Shown piece after piece: positions 45,671 to 57,574 of a stretch of 64,000 nucleotides of DNA. Source of the stretch: Brassica napus (lineage: Eukaryota > Streptophyta > Magnoliopsida > Brassicales > Brassicaceae). The notes under the pieces were generated by a model. That model saw only the letters and a list, made by a program, of their open reading frames with translations. It was not told the origin of the DNA and did not search any database. Both the position numbers and the translations under genes were made by a program. The stretch spans positions 9,757,726 to 9,821,725 of the forward strand of contig NC_063448.1 in assembly GCF_020379485.1 (NCBI RefSeq). Reading direction: 5' to 3'. Within the stretch, counting starts at the first letter, position 1. Each line of letters starts with the position of its first letter.

Positions 45671-48009
45671 ATGGCTTCCCTCTTTGTATCTACTCCCTCT
45701 TCATCTTCCTTAACTCTCCACTCCTGTCACAGTTCTCCTTTTCGTGGCATTAACAAATCAATATCACTGAAACTTGCAAAACCTGTGAAGCAGAGTACAA
45801 GACGCAGCACTCATTTGAGATTTTCACCAGAAGATGATCGAGTTCGTGAGTCTGCCAACGATGCTTCCTCTCCCGTGGCGATAGCTGAGGAGCGAAAGGA
45901 GGACCAGTCTAACAACAATGCACCGCCGTCTCCTGAAAACAGTGAAGAAGAAGATGAAGAGAAATCAAAGCAGCAAGAGATGGATTGGAAGACAGACGAG
46001 GAGTTCAAGAAGTTCATGGGGAATCCATCAATAGAAGCTGCTATAAAGCTTGAGAAGACGAGAACTGATCGTAAGCTGAAAGAGCTGAACAGAGAGAGCA
46101 ATAATGAGAATCCGATCATAAGAGTATTCAACAGCTTGGCTCGTGATAGTTTGGTTAGAGAGAAAGAAAGGCTTGAGAAGGCAGAAGAGGCTTTCAAGGC
46201 TCTTGATCTCAACAAGGTAAAACTAATCATCACATCATGATTCTTCTTGGATGTTTGGGTTTTGCATCGTTCTGACACTGTTTGTGTTGTATTTACAGTT
46301 AAAGAGCTGTTTTGGCTTCGATACGTTTTTCGCCACGGACGTTCGTCGGTTTGGAGATGGAGGAATCTTCATTGGGAATCTGAGGAAGCCCATTGATGAG
46401 GTCACACCTAAGCTTGAAGCTAAGCTCTCTGAAGCAGCGGGACGTGATGTTGTTGTATGGTTCATGGAAGAGAAGTCCAATGAGATCACAAAACAGGTAG
46501 TAAAGAACTTCAAAGCTCTCTAACCTGATGTTCTTGATCTTAGGGTTAAGGCTAAAGTTGTTTTGTTCTTTGTTGTGCTTGTGAAGGTGTGTATGGTGCA
46601 ACCAAAAGCCGAAATAGATCTTCAATTTGAATCGACTAGATTAAGCACTCCTTGGGGTTATATCACTGCAATCAGTTTATGTGTTACAACCTTTGGAACC
46701 ATAGCTCTTATGAGTGGTTTCTTCCTTAAACCCAACGCTACCTTCGATGACTACATTGCTAATGTAGTTCCACTCTTTGGTGGGTTTCTTTCCATCTTAG
46801 GCGTCTCAGAGGTAAATCCTTGCAGTATATTCAAGATTGCTAGCTACACATTGCTGATGATGTCTAGTGTTAACTGAATAAACCCTTTACTGTTTGTTTC
46901 AGATAGCAACCAGAGTAACAGCTGCAAGACATGGTGTCAAACTAAGCCCGTCGTTTCTGGTGCCGTCGAACTGGACTGGTTGCTTAGGAGTTATGAACAA
47001 CTACGAGTCGTTGCTTCCTAACAAAAAGGCGTTGTTTGATATCCCAGTGGCGCGTACAGCTAGTGCGTACCTGACTTCGCTGCTTCTTGCAGCAGCTGCG
47101 TTTATATCTGATGGTAGTTTCAACGGAGGAGAAAATGCTCTGTAAGGATTCATAAACAAAAACTCTTTTCTCTTCGTAACTGTTCTACACACTACTGTCT
47201 CTCTGATGTGTGTGTCTCAAACATTCTATATAGGTATATAAGGCCACAGTTCTTGGATAATAACCCGTTGCTTTCGTTTATCCAATTTGTTGTCGGTCCT
47301 TACGCGGACGATCTCGGCAATGTATTGCCAAATGCGGTCGAAGGAGTCGGAGTTCCTGTTGATCCTCTCGCTTTCGCTGGTCTTTTGGGTAAGTTAAGTA
47401 ACTTTGTCTCTTTTGCTAGCAATGTTCATGAAATCGCTAGCCAGTTAGGCGTTTAATATGTGATTATTGATGATTATGCGGATGTCTAAACCAGCTAAAC
47501 ACCAATTTTAAGCGTCTAAACCGATTTAAAAAAAAAAATTGTTTCAAAAAATCGTTTATGAGGTCTAAACGTCATCATCTATATCGCTTTTTAGAACACT
47601 GTTTATTAGTATGTGTAATCATTCTCTAAAATTCAATAAACTTGTTTCAGGTATGGTAGTTACTTCATTGAACTTGTTACCATGTGGGAGACTAGAAGGA
47701 GGTCGGATAGCTCAAGCCATGTTTGGAAGAAGCACAGCTGCAATTCTCTCATTTTCCACGTCTCTCCTTCTCGGCATCGGAGGTCTCAGCGGAAGCGTCT
47801 TGTGTTTAGCTTGGGGACTCTTTGCAACTTTCTTCCGTGGTGGAGAAGAAACACCTGCGAAAGATGAGATCACCCCTCTTGGCGACGATAGGTTCGCTTG
47901 GGGCTTAGTCCTTGGACTCATCTGCTTCCTCACTCTTTTCCCCAACAGTGGTGGTACCTTCTCCACTTCCTTCTTCAATGGACCTTTCTTCCGTGGTGAT
48001 GGTCTTTAA
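45671..48009 (+). CDS. EGY3: EGY3-like plastid membrane pseudo-protease (site-2 protease family)
   Basis: Exons 45671-46216, 46299-46496, 46587-46811, 46903-47141, 47234-47388 and 47651-48009 give 573 residues. A Ser/Arg-rich N-terminus looks like a plastid transit peptide, followed by an acidic region (EEEDEEKS) and a helical segment. Then come several membrane segments (e.g. about 46655-46810 and 47700-47990). The S2P zinc motif HExxH of EGY1/EGY2 is missing: the equivalent position reads SEIATRVTAARHG, and NPDG is replaced by a LLPCGRLEGGR stretch. EGY3 is known as a proteolytically inactive, heat and oxidative-stress related relative, so this is expected and not decay. Confidence 0.93.
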
Positions 48010-48091
48010 AGGGTGTTTAGATTAAAAGATATTGAGAACAAGTATTGTAAAAAAAAAAACTCACTTATTATTATAGAAGGTTACATTGTAA

Positions 48092-48670
48092 CTATGCTTT
48101 TTTGAACATAACTTTTAGTGGAACGTCACTTAGAACAAGTCTTCTCATCCCATCTTGCACAAACACACCAACGTCTCTACACATGACCTTGCAAAAATTG
48201 CAAACAGTTGGACAAAACACGATCTTGTAATCATCTTCGTACTTCTCGATCTTGAACCAGTTATCAACCGTTGCCTGACCTGGATTCCCTTCAACGCCAC
48301 AAGCTGTAACGAACCACTGATTCGTCTTCTCATCGTAATTGTCTAAGTTCCAGACCGAAGCCGCACAGAACTTGAAGTTGAGATCTGTTGAGACGCGGAT
48401 GATTCTTGAATTGTCGGATGGTGAGAACTCCAACGGTAGGCCTTGCGAGATTTCGTATTGGTCTTGGATGACGCTTTTAGGACATGTTTTGTTTTCGGGT
48501 TTGGACATGGTTAGTCCCCCGCCGCGACCGCGAAGTACAGGCAAGATGTAGTATTTGGTGCCTGATGTGAGACGTCCACCGTCGATGTCGGTCACTGGTT
48601 CGAGAGCGGCTTCTGTGGTGTGGCTGATAAAGACGGCTAATATGAGGAAGATATAGAGAGCTGCTGACAT
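48092..48670 (-). CDS. KTI5: Kunitz-type trypsin inhibitor
   Basis: Intronless, 192 residues. A signal peptide of about 22 residues (LYIFLILAVFISHTTEAA) precedes a Kunitz/STI domain starting EPVTDIDGGRLTSGTKYYIL. The domain carries the usual cysteines (CPKSV, KFCAASVW, ACGVEGN, CPTVCNFCKVMCRDVG) and the C-terminal LSDVPLKVMFKKA strand. It is expected to be secreted and to inhibit serine proteases. It matches the At1g17860 type and has the expected neighbours. Its end lies only 80 bp from the EGY3 stop, tail to tail, and it shares an upstream region of about 335 bp with STR8. Confidence 0.95.
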   Translation of the reverse strand: MSAALYIFLILAVFISHTTEAALEPVTDIDGGRLTSGTKYYILPVLRGRGGGLTMSKPENKTCPKSVIQDQYEISQGLPLEFSPSDNSRIIRVSTDLNFKFCAASVWNLDNYDEKTNQWFVTACGVEGNPGQATVDNWFKIEKYEDDYKIVFCPTVCNFCKVMCRDVGVFVQDGMRRLVLSDVPLKVMFKKA

Positions 48671-48739
48671 TGTAGGAAGCTTTCTTTTTATGGAAACTTC
48701 TTTTTTTAGTATGAGTTGAAAAAAAGATGAGACATGAGA

Positions 48740-48881
48740 TTGGATTTATAGGCCGTGCGTATCTCTTACAAAGTCAAAGTCAAGTTATATAAATTTGATC
48801 AAAATGCGTTGTAGAGTGCTCGAGCACAAACATAACTTCGTTGACGTGAGAATTGTCAAAGCTTCACGTGTCATGACGTCA
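48740..48881. promoter_or_regulatory. Bidirectional KTI5/STR8 promoter with G-box, TGACGTCA and TATA
   Basis: The 335 bp between the divergent KTI5 and STR8 starts contains a TATAAA facing KTI5 (minus strand, about 48745-48751), a CACGTG G-box at 48865-48870 and a palindromic TGACGTCA at 48874-48881. Both are bZIP-type sites. The pair of sites 4 bp apart suggests stress or hormone control; which gene they serve cannot be told. Confidence 0.6.
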
Positions 48882-49005
48882 TATTACGATCATCCATGAC
48901 GAAAACCCGGTTTATAAATAAAAAAAATGAAAGTGGGCTTAATTGGGCTTATTTGGCCTTATATAAAATAAGTATAACCCAAAGAGAGTTTACTTACAGT
49001 GAAGA

Positions 49006-51169
49006 ATGATTCTGTCACAGTGTGTCTTGTCCCAAGCTGAGAAGATAATGAGAGCTTCTCCGGCAGCAATACTCTCCTTATCTCTTGCTTCAACCAAAAC
49101 TCGTTTCTCCAGCGAACTTATTCAATTAAAAAAACATGTTTCGAACACTCACATCTTCTCACGACCAGTACGTCTCGTCTCGAAGCAACCTAGCATACGA
49201 TGGACCTTCTCCTGCAAATGCCGAAACAGAGGAAGAAATTACTCGAAGTTTGATGATGAAGGAGAAGACTTCATCGTGGTGAACTTCTATCGCTTTGTTT
49301 CAATCCAAGATCCCGCCGCTGAAATTGAAAAGCACCTCTCTTTCTTACAGGTCCGTTTAGTTTGGACTAGTTCGGTCTTTTTTTTTTTTTACTGAAAGCA
49401 TTCTCTTTGGTTTATATAATTGAAAGCTTTTTTTTTTTTTTTTTTTTGGTTATGACACCTTTCCAGGATTTGAATATACGTGGTCGGATATATCTAAATG
49501 AACAAGGAATCAACGCACAGGTATCGTTATCCTTTTCATTCACATGTGTAGCTTTGAAGTATATTATTTGACTATACTAAGCTAGGACAAAGTCTTGTGT
49601 GTTTATTTGTGTAATTCTTGTTTTCTGCAGTACAGTGGACCATCTAAAGACGCTCTTGCATATGTTGAATGGTTGAAAGAAGATGAGAGGTTCTCCGATA
49701 TACTTGTTCAGATGTCTCCTGCTATCGGTAGGCATGCATTCCCTAAGTTGAAGCTACAGAACAAACCTTCCTTAGTGCAGGTAAGATACATCCATTCAAC
49801 GCCACTTTTTGTTCTGTTGGATTCAAGATTCTTACTTCACATGCGTGATAGTGCATTGCCTTTGTAAGATTACTCAACATTGGTTGGTTTTTTGTTGTTC
49901 TACAGTATGAGGGAGGAATTTCACACCTTCCCTTACTTGATCCACCGATGCGAGCAAAACCCTTAGAACCATCTGAATGGAAAGAGAAGCTAAAAGACTT
50001 AACGGATGACGGTGAAGCATCACCTTCAGATAGTGGCAGAAGCTGCATATTATTGGATGTCAGAAACGGTATTTCCATTTGTATACAGTAACAGAACAGT
50101 CTTGATTCCTCTTATTATCTAGTAACTACGTCTGATCACTTATGATAGTCTGTGATTCGTACAGTGCACCACATATTGCTCTAGTTAAACCTACTGGTGG
50201 CTGGTGTTTAATTTGAGCAGGTTATGAATGGGATGTTGGTCATTTTCGTGGGGCACGTAGACCTGAAGTTGATTGCTTTCGGAACACTTCTTTTGGGCTA
50301 TCTGATGAAAAGGTAAAAATTAATCCTAAGCTGAAAAGTTGTTATTTACAATCTGTAGATTAAGAGAAAGTGATCAGACAAGTCTTATCTGTAGGTTACA
50401 TATTGTAACGTATTAGAGGTTAATATATCTAACACTAGAGATTTTGACACTATAGGAAGCTCCTTCAGACCCTTTGATAAATGTTGACAAGGAAAAAACA
50501 GATATACTGATGTACTGCACTGGAGGTATACGTTGCGATGTATATTCAACAGTTCTGAGGTACCACTATGGCTTCTCTACTCCATTCTCATACTACCATC
50601 TCCTCCCAAAAACAAATGTTTTTCCCAAATAACTTTCTTGTGAGAAGTCAAATTTCTTTTCAGACAGCGGGGTTTCAAGAACCTGTATACACTCAAGGGT
50701 GGAGTTTCCCATTATCTTGAGGAAGAAGGCACATCTGACTGGGTTGGGAATCTTTTTGTGTTTGACTCTCGTCTCTCTCTCCCACCAGCTGCCTACAGTA
50801 ACAACACCGTGGATGAAGCCATAATAACTCCACAGACGCCTGTGGATACAAGTTTTGCAAGATGCTATATTTGTGATTCACAAGTTCATGAACTGAGACA
50901 TCGGAACTGTGCTAACCTCGATTGCAATCTGCTTTTCTTGTGAGTTGCATCGTAGCTTTTGTTTCATCTTTTTATGGCTAGTAACAAAAAAAATATGACT
51001 TGAGGAAGTTTTCTAATCTTACCTCTATCTTTGGTTCAGATGCTGTGCAGAATGTGTTGTCAACTTGAAGGGATGTTGCTGTTCAGACTGCGTTACTGCT
51101 CCCAGACTTAGACCTGTCTTACATGGAATAAAAAGATATGAAAAATGGCATGTGTATCGCGATTCATAA
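49006..51169 (+). CDS. STR8: Rhodanese-domain sulfurtransferase, STR8-like
   Basis: Exons 49006-49350, 49467-49520, 49631-49780, 49906-50068, 50221-50312, 50456-50559, 50664-50939 and 51040-51169 give 437 residues. A second in-frame ATG at 49048 (MRASPAAIL) would give 423 and looks like a better plastid-targeting start. The order is: a transit-like N-terminus, a UPF0176/TrhO-like domain (VVNFYRFVSIQDP, GRIYLNEQGINAQYSGP), a rhodanese domain (LDVRNGYEWDVGHFRGA) with catalytic loop CTGGIRCDVYS, and a C-terminal Cys-rich region with CxxC pairs (CYICDSQ, CCAECVV, CCCSDC). The combination resembles tRNA uridine hydroxylase TrhO, so a tRNA modification role is possible, by inference. The gene is convergent with ABCG11. 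Confidence 0.93.
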
Positions 51170-51646
51170 ATGCAAAATGCGCCTAGTACTCATGCCTTGC
51201 CACTTCAAAATTATGTTCACTGCATCTCTGTGATGCTCATGGGGTTTCGTCTGTTCTACAATGGGCAAGTGATTCGATGTGAAACACAACAAATGCAAAA
51301 GGTTCTTGAAGCAGAAGCTCATGCAGGAAGAAGTACTGTTCAATTTTGTTAAGTTTTTGGGTGTGAAACTTGTCAATACTCAAATTTTCATTTCAACATG
51401 TACAAACAAAACTTGCAGCAAAGAGCAAGCAAACTATGATGCAACAAGGTGGTTCTTGTTACTAACAAAGTAGAAAAATAGTTGTAGAGGTGATTATTTT
51501 AGATAAATCCGTGGTTTTAATATTTCTATAACTAACACACTCAAGTTTCTCTGCTCTCACATTACATTGAGATAACTGATATTGCAGGCCTAGTGAAATA
51601 TGGTGGCTTTGCTTTGAACAACTTTCTTGAAGTGTCCTCAAACTCT
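51170..51646. other. STR8-ABCG11 3-prime overlap region
   Basis: Region between two convergent stops; holds the 3-prime UTRs of both genes. Short open frames in it show no homology and follow the STR8 stop directly. Confidence 0.6.
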
Positions 51647-54600
51647 TTACCATCTGGGAGCTCCATTGGTACGTGTAGCAATATAGTTTCTCAGAGAAGG
51701 AGACTGAGTAAGACCATCTGGTGCAACAGTGGTGTTCTGAGTTCCATTCTTCTGCTTCATCCTTCTCCGTGCTATGTATCCTCTGACCCAAGGAGTTACA
51801 TCCTCGTTGGTCTTAATCATGATGAAGAAAATGATCCGGTAGATGATGATCATGCTGAGAATCACACTGAGGTTAATCCATTTTGATCGGTGCACGTTGA
51901 TCTGGAAGACGTTCTCAAGAACGTATTCACCTGGAATCTTGAAAGCACTCCCTTGGCTGTCAAACATCAAGCCTCTCAGATCATTCTGGTATTGACCCTG
52001 AAAGAACAAACAAACAAAAATTAAATATTATGGTCTCATGATGATGAAGTGTGGTTTTTCAATGGTCTTTACTTGTAGCGCCCAGAAGTGGAAGCTAATG
52101 TATGACATAGGGTAACGCCAGAAAAGTTTAGGGATGTCATTTGGAAGCCTGAAGAATCCAGAAACCAGCATGAAGATCCCCTGAATCAAAAAGTACACAA
52201 TGAAGTCAGATTCAAGAAGAGCTTTCTACTTCTACTTTTAAGAAAAGGTTTCAGGGTATGAGGAAAGCACCTGGATTCCAGCTCCGATGATGATACCCAT
52301 GAGGAAGTTTGGAACAATACTAGCTATAGCCATCATCAAGCTCTCCACAACGGTGACACTTGCGTAGAGGCAGAGAACAAAGAAGAGATAGTGAGTGAAT
52401 CCTGGATGCAACCCCACCATGAAGTAACATATTGTCCCGGAGATGAAAGTTATGATGATCAAGAACGGTGTTGCAGCTAGTGTGTTGGCTATCACAAACG
52501 CAGCTACTCCATAGTGGCCGTTTAGTCTCTCTCTTTGGAAAACCTGCGATCATTTTCAGTTTAAACAAATTCGTTTGGTTCGAGGAAACTGTGAGAGGAG
52601 CTAAGTTACCTTCATGTCTTCAACAAAAGAAGGAAACCCACCGATTGACATGAATGTTACAAAGCCAAAGACGAAAGACGCACATGATCCTCGTGCCTGG
52701 TTTGACAAACAGCAAAAGGAAGGACATGGTGAGAGGCAAAATTAAAACCTCAGTTCATGTAATTAAGATTATATGGGGAAATACCAGAATGGCGCTGTAG
52801 CTAGTCCCAACGTTCCAGTAGATGGTTCCAATGCAGACTGTGACCAGTATGTAAATAAGAAGTCTGAGCCAGTAATATCCAAAGTCCCTTGACATGTTGA
52901 TGAAGGACCGCTTGGTTAGAGTGTAGGTCTGGAGTAGGAAACTAGCCTGGCTGCCTCCAGAGTCAAGAATAGTCCCTTTCTGTAGTGAGGAAACAGGTTA
53001 AAAGAGACCAGTGACTCATCCCAAGCTTGAGAAAAGAACAGAGAGTACTTACATATTGTGATATCTCCTCAACCTTAGCTTTTGCATTGTAATAATAGTC
53101 AGAAGTGTGGTAATAGTCCACCAAGAGTCTTATAGCTTCTGTTGTGGTAATCTTCTCCAACGGATCATCGCTTGCTTCAAACTGAGAGAAGTAGAGATTA
53201 ACAAGTTTGATCAGCAAGTAAGATTTGAAAGCTGTTGAAAAAGTAAAGATGTTTCAGTACCCTAAGCTTCATAGAACCTTTCAGAGTGGCTCTAACTTTG
53301 TCAAAGTCTGAGTTTACGCATCTCAGGAAATGATCAGAAGGGTTCCTCAAAGCAGGACATGGAAACCCAGCTTGTGCAAAGAACTGCATTTGAAAGAGAA
53401 AAATAAACATGGATTAGTTTTCAAGATTTTCTTCAGAGATTGATTGGTTTAGGTTACTTGCCTCATAAGCTTCAGAAGCTTGGCCAAAGTAAACAGTTTT
53501 GCCACTAGAAAGCAGATACAATCGATCAAACAACTCAAAGACCTCACTACTCGGTTGATGGATCGATGCAATCACGGTCCTTCCATCTCGTGATAGTGCA
53601 CGCAATGTCTGAGTCACAAAGAAAGCAGAAGCACTGAACAAAAAAAAACACACACACAAGTAGTTAGGTTTAACTAGTTGTTATAGAACCTAAATAAGAA
53701 GTTGTTATGGAACCTTTACCTATCAAGACCACTTGTTGGCTCATCAAGAAAGAGTAAACGAGGTCTCATGAGAATCTCAAGAGCAATACTAACTCGTCTC
53801 TTCTCTCCACCGCTAATCCCACGCAAATGCCAGTTTCCTATAACAGTATCAGCACAGTCCTGAAGACCCATCTCTATTATTGTCCTCTCCACTAGGGCAA
53901 TCTTCTCCGACCGTAACATCTTGTCAGGAAGACGAACTCTCGCTGAATACCATATAGTCTCTCTCACGGTTAACGTGCCGATTAAGTTATCGTCTTGCGT
54001 CACATAAGCCTGTAAATAATTACCATAACAAACAAACAAAAACACACTACATGAGTCAATAGCAAGCAAACAAAAAACAATAGCTAAGATCCAAAATCCA
54101 AGAACATTCTTATATTATTTCATATCAAGACATGCAACAGCTAAAACCTATGCAGAAGCATATATGTGTCTGAAAATTTGTTTTTTTTTTTAATATTAAG
54201 TAAGCCTTTTTACAAAAAAAAATATATATATGTGGCTGAAAAAAAAAACTTTATATAAAGTTGAAAAGTTGGGAGTTATTTTTTACCAAAAAAAAGTGAC
54301 TTATTTTTAATAAGTTAACAAACTATGATTGAAGATTAAAAGATGTGTAATAAGTTGGTACTAACAGCTGTTCCAAAGGAGAGTTTGGTTTTGCGGCCGT
54401 TAAGAAGAACGGTGCCGGAGAGAAAAGCGTTAGCGGCGAGGCGGCTAGCAAGAGCGTCGAGCATAGTAGATTTTCCGGAGCCGGAAGGGCCCATGAGAGC
54501 CGTTAGAGTACCCGGTTCGGCGTAACCGGTGAGACCCTCAAGAACGTTCTGAGTCTCACCATCTCCCATAGTCACCATCACCGTCAGATCTTGCCACGTA

Positions 54601-54749
54601 AGCCTCGCGGAGACATCTCCTACGAACTCCGTTGGTGTTTTCTCTCTCCATATGGCTTCACTCAAGGGACTTAACCCACCAACCGGAAAGTTCCCTCCCC
54701 CGACCGAGGCCGGTACGGTGGTTTGTTGTCTGCTTGGTTCTATCTCCAT
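51647..54749 (-). CDS. ABCG11: ABC transporter G family half-transporter ABCG11 (WBC11/COF1/DSO)
   Basis: Ten exons read leftwards: 54749-54366, 54009-53720, 53633-53462, 53383-53261, 53181-53053, 52979-52785, 52696-52610, 52543-52271, 52180-52073 and 51997-51647. They join to 703 residues, the Arabidopsis length. The ABC domain comes first: Walker [11 protein letters not shown]-loop YVTQDD, signature ISGGEKRR, Walker B LLFLDEP, H-loop SIHQPSSE. A six-helix membrane domain follows (e.g. [14 protein letters not shown]). It exports wax and cutin lipids from epidermal cells at the plasma membrane as a homodimer or with ABCG12. The third intron has a GC donor (GAG/GCAAGT, next to 53462); all others are GT-AG. 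The protein start [10 protein letters not shown] fits the family. Confidence 0.96.
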
Positions 54750-56077
54750 TTAGTAACCAAAACAGAGGAGTTATGCTTGAAGAAAAAAACAGAATCCGAG
54801 AAAACTGAGAAAAGGGTTTGTCGAGAAAATGGAAAAGGTGTGAACTTTGAATTGGAAGACGAAGAGAGTATTGAATCAGGTTAAATAGGAGAGATTCAGG
54901 AGAAAAGAGCTTAGTGTAACAGAGTCGTGAGAAAGTTGCATGAACAACAAACTTGGACTCGTTTCTATTCTCATGAACTTGGATGACTGAAACAAACAAA
55001 ACACTTTTTCTTCTCTTTTTGTTGGTTTATTCTCCTCTTATCTTCAAGATAACTGGTTCTTTGAATAATATTTTTCTTGGTTCAAACAAGAAACGAGATA
55101 GTTATGAAGACAGCAAAGAGATGGTTGGCAGAAGAATTGAATGGAAAAATTAAGATGAAAGTGTGGGGTCCAATTTTTTCTTCTATTCTTTTGCTGCAAC
55201 ATTTAATGTAGGCTGGTAGTAGATAGATGGTTGCATACTTGCATTAAGTATCAATAGACCGCCCCAAATTTGATAATACTTTTTTCATAAGGAAAGATAT
55301 TTGATCGAACTTTGTAAGATTGTTATTTTGTTTTGTTTAGATGAATAAATAGATTTTTATATCTTATGCTTATTGGTAGTGAAAAGGGTTAGAAAGATTA
55401 GTAGTCGTAGCTCTTAAAACATCTTACTAAAGTGGTGGTATGTTTTAATGACTGACTATTTTGAAACTGAATCTATCTGCACAGCTAAATTTCGGTGTGA
55501 AAGATAGATAGGAATGAAATAGATCTAATTTAAAAAAAAATGTTTTTGTCTTCTAATTATAAAACATGTATACAAATTAAATGTAGAAATAATGTTGACA
55601 GAAAAGTGCCGACGAAATATTAGACAAGAGTATGAGTCTATAGTTGATTTGTTCATTTGTTGGTACTTGTTTTGTTAACAAGGACCCTTCGATAGCATTC
55701 TACGTAGGTCCAAGTGTCATTAGTTATAAATGCTACCTCCTTTGTTCTCCAAATATTCATATTGGGCTAAGACGTTGAATGAAACGTTTTATTGGGCACT
55801 CTATAAAAGTTCTGCTGGATCAGTAAGTGTGTCACAGAACAGCTAAGCCCAATATAAATGGAACGCGGGGAATGGTGATAAACTGATAATGGTCCTCTAA
55901 CCAAATTGATTTCCTCTGTTTTACAATTGAATCCGTGGTTTTAGAAGAAAAGGGAAAATAAATACATTATGTAATCCGTGACAAAATTAGCTTTTAATTA
56001 CCTTTTTAGTGAGAAAAACAGGTTGTGTATACATTTGTCACATCCTAATTTGACAAGTAGGGACTACTATTATCATA

Positions 56078-56316
56078 CTCCCTCCGTTTTATATTGTAAG
56101 TAGTTTTAGCAAAAAATGTTTGTTTCACAGTATAAGTAGTTTTCATATTTCAATGCACATTTTCTCTTTATTGGATATTGTGTAACCAATCAAATAATAC
56201 TAGTTTTTTTTATAATAGGTTGAGTTTATTAGTTAAATAATATTTTTTACAAAAACAACAATTTCTTAATATTAGTGCTTTTAACTAAAACTACTTACGA
56301 TATGAAACAGAGGGAG
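56078..56316. mobile_element. Stowaway-like MITE 1
   Basis: 239 bp, TIRs CTCCCTCCGTTTTATATTGT and, inverted, CTCCCTCTGTTTCATATCGT, flanked by TA on both sides. AT-rich and non-coding, as expected for mariner-derived MITEs. Confidence 0.85.
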
Positions 56317-56403
56317 TACAAAACAAAAGACGAGGTGACTATTATTATCAATGTACTCGTCGCATCGTACGGTTCAAAACATACTTGGGGAACAAAAACA
56401 ATA

Positions 56404-56653
56404 CTCCCTCCGTTTTTAAATAGATGGTGTTTTAAGAAATTTTTAATGTTTCAAAATAGATGATATTTTCATATATTAATGCATTTTTTCACTTTATCAA
56501 AAACTGTGTAACTAATGATATTTTGTAGTCTATTTTGTGATTGGTTGAATAACTTTTAATTTATATTTTAATGATATTTTAAGATAAAAAATAAATTTTT
56601 TAATAGTTGTATACAATTTTAAAATTTCGTGTATTTTGAAATAGACGAGGGAG
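56404..56653. mobile_element. Stowaway-like MITE 2
   Basis: 250 bp, TIR starts CTCCCTCCGTTTTTAAATAG; inverted right end CTCCCTCGTCTATTTCAAAA; flanked by TA. The outer bases are shared with MITE 1, but the interior differs, so these are two separate insertions 87 bp apart. Confidence 0.83.
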
Positions 56654-57039
56654 TACAAGAAATGAGGTAAACGACAAGAAGAAACGGAACACTTGACTCG
56701 ATCTAACAAAGCCACCTCTCCACGTGTAAACTTTATTTGTTTCATTTCTTTTTATTTTCTTTATTATTCGGGATGGATCCCCATGTCGGATCTTGTAATA
56801 ATGCACCACAACTAATTTGTGTGAACTCGGTAATTATCACATGCGAGTAAATAATGTCGCTTAACAATATAAGAGACAAGATAAGGTAGAAAACAAAACA
56901 TAAAGAGAAGCAAAACGCGATAGATCGACGCAGCTTTCCCGTTACGTGGCAACCAGATAGACCCATCACTGCCCTCACTTACACGACTTTACACTAAGAC
57001 TTACACATGTACGGTTCTTGCATTCACCACAAGAAAACA

Positions 57040-57480
57040 CTCCGAATTCCGACGGAGCTTCCGACGGACACCAAGGTCGTCGGACATTTGCGACGGAATA
57101 CTGACAAATTTCCGACCAAATCCAAAAAAATGAAGTCGTCGGAATTCCGTCGGCCATTTCCGACGGAATTCCGACGACATACGGTTCGTCGGAATTTTCC
57201 GACGACTTTTCGACGACATTCCGATAAAAAATGTAACCGTTGTAGTCGTCGGAAGTTCGTCGGTATATTCCGACGGAATTCCGACGACATTCCGATTAAC
57301 AGCAAAGTCGTCGGAATTCCATCGGTATTTTCCGACGGAATTCCGACGAACCATGTGACCGTTGCCGACAAATACATATGACCGTTGTATAGCCGTTTGG
57401 GATTGGACAATTCCGACGGAATTCCGACGGACTTCTTTACATCCGTCGGAATTTCGTCGGAAAGTCGTCGGAGGTCCGTA
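57040..57480. repeat. CACTA left subterminal repeat region
   Basis: About 17 copies of TTCCGACG or CGTCGGAA, arranged as inverted pairs. The clearest is 57135-57178, with perfect 19-bp arms (GTCGTCGGAATTCCGTCGG) and a 6-bp loop. Such repeats are binding sites for the second CACTA protein in En/Spm. Confidence 0.88.
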
Positions 57481-57574
57481 AGCAATTTCCTATAAATACA
57501 ACCCCTCCTCATTCAACTCATTCACACTTCATTCTCTCTTCATTCTCTTTAGTCATAACAATTCCGTGAAAATC

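Larger units (their letters stand above)
54750..57021. other. ABCG11 upstream region and spacer; two MITEs inside
   Basis: ABCG11 leader and promoter (probably 54750-55300), then AT-rich spacer. Apart from the two MITEs at 56078-56316 and 56404-56653 no feature is recognised. Confidence 0.55.

Noticed and set aside
51170..51352. Open frame directly after the STR8 stop, considered as an extension of STR8 by readthrough
   Set aside because: The STR8 protein ends normally at EKWHVYRDS and the following sequence lacks recognisable conserved residues; it is most likely 3-prime UTR.
51593..51886. Plus-strand open frame opposite the last ABCG11 exon
   Set aside because: Antisense shadow; the minus strand gives the known ABCG11 C-terminus.
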